The position numbers and the translations under genes were made by a program. The notes under the pieces were generated by a model. The model was not told the DNA's origin. It was given only the letters and a program-made list of their open reading frames with translations, and ran no database searches. Below, piece by piece: positions 57,657-64,000 of a DNA stretch of 64,000 bases. Positions within the stretch are counted from its first letter, which is position 1, and each line of letters opens with the position of its first letter. Source of the stretch: Ampullaceana balthica (Eukaryota > Mollusca > Gastropoda > Lymnaeidae). The stretch is from contig CALYLW010000126.1 in the NCBI GenBank assembly GCA_944989445.1, forward strand, positions 186,001-250,000. The letters are read 5' to 3'.

Positions 57657-58529
57657 TGTGTGCGACATCGGTTGCCGAGGCGGCTGATTTAAGAAAAAGG
57701 TAATAGATTTCTTGGAATCAAATTGTTGTTTACTGCAACAATTGTTTGCGTACTAACTAACCGTGTTCTGGTAAAAAAATGTTCTCATTTACCTAATATG
57801 GTCACATGTGTGGCCATTTTCTCGCAAATAAATGTTCTATTTAGTTGGCTTGCTTTTTAAGAATTTAAGAAAATCATTCACCAGTCACGTTTTTGTTGCT
57901 ATTAAAAAAAGACTTATTTCTATTTCAAAACTTTTACAGGATTATTATAGTCTTAGAAACTAAATACTTAGAATCGATATACAAAATCAACTGATGTAGA
58001 AGCTCCATGGGATTTCGTCGAAGGAAATGAATTTATTAACTGAGCAAAGCTATAGCAGAAATTAGGGGCGCATGCCGGACGAAAGCAAATTTTTAACTTG
58101 GCAGTAGAAGTAGCGAAATTTTCCTCTGCAAGCAGAAAGAGGCAAACTTTAGAAATATGAAAATAACAATGTGGCAGAGACATGTTCTGAAAGTAAAACA
58201 AATGCATACAGGTTTGTGTGTATAAGGAAAAAAAAGGGTGGGGTTGAAGAATACGACAAGACAAGGAAAACCAACAAAAATTGTGCACGGATAACTGAAA
58301 TTAAAAGAAAAAACTTAATTCATAAGTTTCGTTAACCTAGCTTTATGATTTTCTACAAGGTCCAATGAGTATAGCTGGAAGAACTCAAAGTATCGAACTA
58401 TTCAAGTTCAATATATTTTTTTTCAAAAAAGAAATCATGGCAGGTAACAGTCCGATCTACAACAGCAAAACATGCATTAAAGAAGCCTTTAAGCTGTTCC
58501 TATACTAAGACAGTGAGCATACAGGCACC

Positions 58530-58845
58530 ATTCAGGTATCACTTGGGTTTCAATCAGGTTGCAAATATGTATCATTTCATAGCTTACAGGTATCACACAG
58601 GTGTCATAAATATATCATTAATATAAAGTACAGGTATCATTCAGGTAGTATGCTAATATCATTTAGGTATCATTCATGTATCATACTGTTATCATTCCCA
58701 TATCATACAGGTTTCAATAGGTATCATTCATGTATCATACTGTTATCATTCCCATATCAAACAGGTTTCAATAGGTATCATTCATGTATCATACTGTTAT
58801 CATTCCCATATCATACAGGTTTCAATAGGTATCATTCATGTATAG
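58530..58845. repeat. Short ATCATTCAGGT repeats and a 54-bp unit
   Basis: Irregular GGTATCATTCAGGTATCA-type repeats lead into about 3.5 copies of a 54-bp unit (AGGTATCATTCATGTATCAT onward) at 58665-58840. Confidence 0.88.
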
Positions 58846-58904
58846 TTACCCGTGAGGCCGTCAGCTACCGCCTAATCCCAGCCACGAAACGTTCACCTTA
58901 AAGT

Positions 58905-59668
58905 GAAGGGCAGACATTCAAATACAACAATAGCCCTGTAGTTATCCAAGACATTCCTCAAATACAACAATAGCCCTGTAGTTATCCAAGACAATGCTCA
59001 AATACAACAATAGCCCTGTAGTTTTCCAAGACATTCAAATACAACAATAGCCCTGTAGTTATCGAAGACATTCCTCAAATACAACAATAACCCTGTAGTT
59101 ATCCAAGACATTCAAATACAACAACAGCCCTGTAGTTATCCAAGACATTGCTCAAATACAACAGTACCCTGTAGTTATCCAAGACATTGCTCAAATACAA
59201 CAGTAGCCCTGTAGTTATCCAAGACATTGCTCAAATACAACAGTAGCCCTGTAGTTATGCAAGACATTGCTCAAATACAACATTATCCCTGTAGTTATCC
59301 AAGACATTCAAATACAACAATAGCCCTGTAGTTATCCAAGACATTCAAATACAACTATAGCCCTGTAGTTATCCAAGACGTTCAAATACAACAATAGCCC
59401 TGTAGTTATCCAAGACATTCAAATACAACAATATCCCTGTAGTTATCCAAGACATTGCTCAAATACAACAATAGCCCTGTAGTTATCCAAGACATTCAAA
59501 TACAACAATAGCCCTGGAGTTATCCAAGACATTCAAATAGAACAATAGCCCTGGAGTTATCCAAGACATTCAAATACAACAATAGCCCTGGAGTTATCCA
59601 AGACATTCAAATACAACAATAGCCCTGTAGTTATCCAAGACATTCAAATACAACAATAGCCCTGTCCA
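58905..59668. repeat. 37/41-bp minisatellite, about 20 copies
   Basis: Units of AATACAACAATAGCCCTGTA plus GTTATCCAAGACATTC, some with an extra CTCA or GCTC. Confidence 0.94.
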
Positions 59669-59866
59669 AGACATTGCTCAGAACCATTTGCTACACACAT
59701 ATTTATGTCTATGTCCGTGTCATGTCTTTACTTCTATTAAGTAAGGGCTGAAGCTATCTCTATAGTTTTAATTTATTGCATGTTATCTGTGGCACCTTAA
59801 AGTTTTATTGGTGGTCATTGTACAATTATTTTTGAATAAAAAACAACAATTTAGAACGTTTCGTAT

Positions 59867-60071
59867 CAAATGTTCCCACTAAGGTTCGTTGGTCTGTCAA
59901 CGTGCAAAATAAAAAAAACTCGCGTGAAATTTTGCACATAATCCATATTTAGTTCAAAATATACACCCCACAAACACAAAATCCATATCAAAATTTGATG
60001 CGCAGTAATTCTAAACAGCTGCGCTGCTTTGGTCAGGTTTATGCGTGGTCGCACTGCTTATAGGGAACATT
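59867..60071. mobile_element. MITE copy downstream of the gene 2 stop codon
   Basis: Ends CAAATGTTCCCACTAAGGTT and CTTATAGGGAACATTGG; related to 9177-9330 (shared AATTCTAAAC-GCTGCGC and GGTCAG blocks). It lies about 135 bp past the stop of the minus-strand gene, probably in its 3' UTR. Confidence 0.7.
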
Positions 60072-60207
60072 GGTTACAGCTAATCATTACGAGGGAGATA
60101 AGGAATATTTGATAACATAACATAACATTTCAACCAGTCTCGTTTTGTACACACTAAATCTTGTAAAGACATTCACTATTATAACCTATAAACATATCAA
60201 CAGTTAC

Positions 60208-63089
60208 TTACTTCGAAACCTTAAAAAATTTCTTTGATTTTTGCAACCAACTAGAGTCGAGAAATCTCCGTTTCTTCTTCTCGTCACTGGTTGGCGATCC
60301 TGGTGCCGTCTCCCCCTGTGAGCTGGTCGACTCTGGTCTCATCGATGTAGCCCCCAAAACAGTTGGTGAAGACGCCCTTGATGTTGTAGCACGCTCCGGC
60401 GAGATCTCTGACTCCCTGCCGGACACTACTGCTGCGGCAGCCTCGGCCTTGAGCGACTCACTGGGGTCCCAGCTTCTTGCTTGTCTAGACTTGCCCTCTC
60501 CCACCTCTGACCTCTGAGAGTAGAGTGAGACGCCGAGATCGAATGAAATTGATTGCTTGCACAGAACACCGACTGTGCCCATCTTGCCTCTCCTTTCTGG
60601 AGACAGAGATGTTGGAGACGTACTCGCTTCCCCCGCCTCTGGCACGGATTTGCTAGATTTTTCTTTAGATTTCGATGTTTTCTTTCCCTTCTCCATGGTC
60701 CGACCAGTTCTAGATGGCGAATGTGCTTCAGGAGACAAGGCCTCTTCCTGGGTCTTTTGTTTTTCGATTTCTGAAACGCAGTAGGTGGCTGCCCTGCCTC
60801 TAGCGACTTCTTCAGCTGACGTATGTGCCGCCAGAGTTGGGAGAGATTGGTGATTGGTTGGCATGGCAACAGAACCAGGTTCAGATTCTGAGGACATGGA
60901 TGAAATCATTTGATAGGACTCCTCGGACGTTGGCGAAGCGGACATCGAGAGCACCATCGCGACCTCACACGACTTCCGGTGCTGAACTTTAGACATGCCG
61001 GGCGAATCCATCTGCTTGTCAATTTCTGAATCCGACAGCGTTCTCTCCGGGGAATCTCCAGTGGGGTGGCCATTAAATGACTGTGCCAGTTTCTTGACCC
61101 TCCCCTCGTTGGTCAGGTCCTTGAAGGGGGTCGGGCTCCTGTGAGCATCTGTTGAGCTGGATGAAGAAAGCTTCCTCACGATCTGCGTGACGAACTCCGA
61201 CTGTGCCCTAGGAGAATCAGTGCGTTTTAGGGACAGTTCAGAGTTCGTTCTCGAAGACGCGTTGCTCCGCGTTGGAGTGTTGTCACGTGACAGTCTCCGA
61301 ACTATCGCGTGGACGTACGTGCCCGATACGTTTTCTTTGTTTTGAGCAGTTTTCGAGGGATCCGGCTTGCTTTCCTCTTTAGGGAGATACCTTTGCAATA
61401 TGCGCGTTGCGTAGATGGAATGTCCACTGCGATACCGCTGGCTTTCTTCCAGGAGCTCGGCCGCAGGTTTAAGCCTACGGACTCTGGAAACCAGACCTAC
61501 CCTCGGTAGATGAAGTGTGGGACTGGGGGTCTTTCTCAGCTCGATGGGTCGATCCTCTGTCTCGCAGACCGTCGCGCGCTTCTCAAACCGGTTTATCGCA
61601 TCTTGCAGAGGCTTGGAAGAAATTTGAGATTCCGAGTTTCCTCGCTCCATATCACCGAGGCTCTTGGACCGAGGTCCTTTGTCCGCAGCAGGAGAGGCAG
61701 ATGGCGAGTGTTTAACTTGCGCAGCTTGGCGTGGGAGCGGGGGCTTTCCCCTGGCAGCTATGGGGCTACCTTTGGGGGAAATGGCGGGGTAATCTTTGTT
61801 GGTTGTGTCTTCTTTTTGCCGTCGTAACAGCTTATGTTTGCTGAGCGGACTCCTAGCTGGCTTGGAGCCACTTTTGCTTTGGTCACTAATGGGGGGTAAA
61901 TCTCGTCTCGCAGTGCTTGCGGCAAGGGGCGGCGGGCTTACTCCCCCTACCGCCCCAAGATTAGAGTCAGTGTTTAATTGAGCTTGCTCAACTAGATGCT
62001 GGGGATCTGTACACACCATCACAGATTGTGCTGGGAATTTGTCATCATCGATGATTGTAGCAGCGTCGGCTCCAGATGACTCCAGGCCTGGCCGCTGTGG
62101 AATGGTAAGGTTTTGGGACTCTTTCCGTAAAGTCAATCTAGGGCCCTCTCCAGGGGAAGGATCTGGAGACGGTCCTTCTCTGGCCTTTCTAATCAAAGTG
62201 TGAGAGTCCTTCTCCACTTTGTTCTTTGCTCTCCTCAGCTCCTCTATCTCCCTGTGAAGAGGAGCCGAGTCACATATTGTGGTCAGTTCTCGTCTTGCCG
62301 ACTTGGTTGGGTCATCTGTCCTTGAACTAATTTCAGAGACTGACCTACCATTAGTTTCATGGGGTGGAGATGTCGGCTTTGTTTGTGTGAGGGAGATATC
62401 AACTCCTCCCGCAATTGGTTGTGTTTGTTTGAGGGAGACACTTGCTCCCACAATTGGTTGTGTTTGTGTAAGGGAGACACTTGCTCCCACAATTGGTTGT
62501 GTTTGTGTAGGGGAGACACTTGCTCCCACAATTGGTTGTGTTTGTGTAGGGGAGACACTTGCTCCCACAATTGGTTGTGTTTGTGTAGGGGAGACACTTG
62601 CTCCCACTCTTGGTTGGGTTTGTGTAGGGGAGACACTTGCTCCCACAATTGGTTGTGTTTGTGTAGGGGAGACACTTGCTCCCACAATTGGTTGTGTTTG
62701 TGTAGGGGAGACACTTGCTCCCACTCTTGGTTGCGTTTGTGTTACGGACCTAGACGCTAATAACGACGTCTGAAAATCTCTATCCGATTTCCTGTACCCC
62801 TCGCTTCGCCGCTCTGGGTACCATCTTGGGGCGACCGGACTCCGCGGTCTACTTGGCCTGCTGAGTGGCGGTGTTAAGAGGTACTTTTCTAGATGGTCAG
62901 TGGACTGTTCCAATGATGCCCCGGATCTGGAATGTTGCTGACCTGCAGCAGTTGGGGCAGACGATGTTGGGCTGCCCGCCAAGGTCATGGTGGACGGGGC
63001 AGATGGAGGACTGCCCGCCAAGGTCATGACTAAAGGTGAAGCAGGGGCAGACAATGAAGAGCTAGCAGCAGATATCATAGTCATCTCCT
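60208..63089 (-). CDS. 3'-terminal coding exon of an unrecognised Ser/Pro-rich protein
   Basis: An open frame of about 960 codons, far longer than expected by chance, with coding-like GC-rich composition. The first base is set by an acceptor (minus strand TTATGTTTCAG|AGGAGATG, intron in phase 1), so earlier exons probably lie beyond the window; the first in-exon Met is four codons from another (MTMI). It codes an N-terminal A/S/P-rich segment with two MTLAGSP repeats, ten or so 13-residue repeats of type QTQPIVGASVSPT, then a long low-complexity region with Ser-Pro sites, a PPLPR motif, three related helical motifs near 61380, 61300 and 61180, and a basic C-terminus (SSWLQKSKKFFKVSK). No membrane span and no enzymatic motif is visible. 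It may be a cytoskeletal or scaffold protein; this is only a guess. Confidence 0.8.
62395..62752 (-). repeat. In-frame 39-bp coding minisatellite (about 9-10 copies)
   Basis: Tandem 39-bp units coding 13 residues (QTQPIVGASVSPT and variants with R for I or L/K for P/T) inside the long minus-strand exon. The unit length is a multiple of three and all copies stay in frame, so copy-number change would leave the protein readable. Confidence 0.95.
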
Positions 63090-63837
63090 CTGAAACATAA
63101 TCAATACTTTTTTCCACCCGCTAAGATGTAGTGTTTCTTAAAAAAATAATGCAAAATTAAATATTCTATTGTAAATAACAGATGGTTGTATTGTGTAATG
63201 AAGGAGTTAATATTACAAATTTTTCAAGAAATGATATGAGAGTAAGAGTAATTACACTTGAACCTTTGTGATTTTTTAATATTTTCAGAAACATAAAACT
63301 CTAGGATATTTTGAATTTAATTTTAAAAAGTATTGATTTTGAAATCTCGCTAAGGTAGAAAAGTCAATGCTAATTGTCAATAAAAGACTTATTTTATTTC
63401 TCGACGTTCAAATTACTGTTTTATTTTTCAGCTATTTTAATAGCGTTAAGATTAGAATGTTTTCTTTTAGTAATCAGCTTTTACTTACACTTCCATCCTA
63501 GGCAGCAGTGAATGTACATTAAAATGAGTTTATAAAAGCAACATATTTTAAGGCTAAAGGACTAAATATTACCTAAGTACATGAGGTTTAAACAACATGT
63601 TGTACTATTTTAATCTATTTGAACTAAATATCCTTATGATATATTAACAATCTCTATTGGTGAAAGTCTATTTTGATGTTGTTATTTAAAGAGATGTACG
63701 ATATAGGTGATCACATTTACATGCCTAGAGCTAGCAGAAACTACCCATGTGTTACAGTTGCTTCCAGACTTAGAACCAGACGATTGCTCAACATTTAAAA
63801 AAATGATGATTTCAGAAATCAGCCCCCACCCTTTTCG
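63090..63837 (-). other. Intron upstream of the unrecognised exon
   Basis: AT-rich, no coding signal on either strand. I read it as the intron that precedes the terminal exon of gene 2; the 5' donor is not in the window. Confidence 0.5.
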
Positions 63838-64000
63838 AAGTCCCTCTTCAGATCCCTCCTCTCTGGTTCTAGCCTCTCAACACCCCTTCTGTCAAAGTCA
63901 CACCTCTTCAGATCCCTCCTCTCTGGTTCTAGCCTCTCAACACCCCTTCTGTCAAAGTCATACCTCTTCAGATCCCTCCTCTCTGGTTCTAGCCTCTCAA
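63838..64000. repeat. 60-bp tandem repeat running off the window end
   Basis: A 60-bp pyrimidine-rich unit (ACCTCTTCAGATCCCTCCTC and so on) occurs at 63841, 63901 and 63961 with near identity. Confidence 0.9.

Noticed and set aside
62279..62773. Plus-strand frame of 164 codons
   Set aside because: Antisense shadow of the coding minisatellite in the minus-strand exon, which has the longer and non-repetitive frame.

Overview
The window is invertebrate nuclear DNA, most likely from a mollusc (probably a gastropod; this is an inference). It is AT-rich and intron-rich, crowded with minisatellites and decayed transposons, and has no bacterial operon structure. Two protein genes can be supported.

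Gene 1 (+ strand, 16378-48913) is a complete receptor guanylyl cyclase. I could join 23 exons whose intron phases all agree, giving an open frame of 1468 codons. In order it encodes a signal/anchor segment, an extracellular natriuretic-receptor-like ligand-binding fold, one membrane span, a kinase-homology domain without the catalytic Asp, a dimerisation hinge, a class III cyclase domain with all key residues, and a polar C-terminal tail of about 235 residues. It should make cGMP at the plasma membrane in response to an unknown ligand.

Gene 2 (- strand, 63089-60208) is represented by its 3'-terminal coding exon, about 960 codons of Ser/Pro/Thr-rich, probably disordered protein. This exon contains an in-frame 39-bp minisatellite and a basic C-terminus. 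I do not recognise the family.

Layout: 1-3.4 kb holds minisatellites and relics of a Ty3/gypsy integrase and a LINE. 3.4-14.4 kb is a nested transposon graveyard with hAT, Harbinger-like, LINE and MITE copies. 14.7-15.7 kb is a CA-rich tandem array just upstream of gene 1. Intron 1 of gene 1 (17-27.6 kb) is packed with MITEs and a hAT relic. The other introns hold further minisatellites, a pogo/Tigger deletion derivative, a tRNA-derived SINE, a hammerhead-like motif, a hAT element that carries a 37-bp minisatellite, and a 42-bp perfect hairpin. 49-60 kb is mostly intergenic repeats, and 60-64 kb is gene 2 and its upstream intron.

The most striking pattern is in gene 1: introns 1, 2, 4, 6 and 7 all have tandem duplications at or just after the 5' splice site, several of which copy the donor sequence itself. 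Minisatellites and transposons also nest in each other repeatedly, in both directions. I found no CRISPR, rRNA or tRNA gene and no clearly new enzymatic system.
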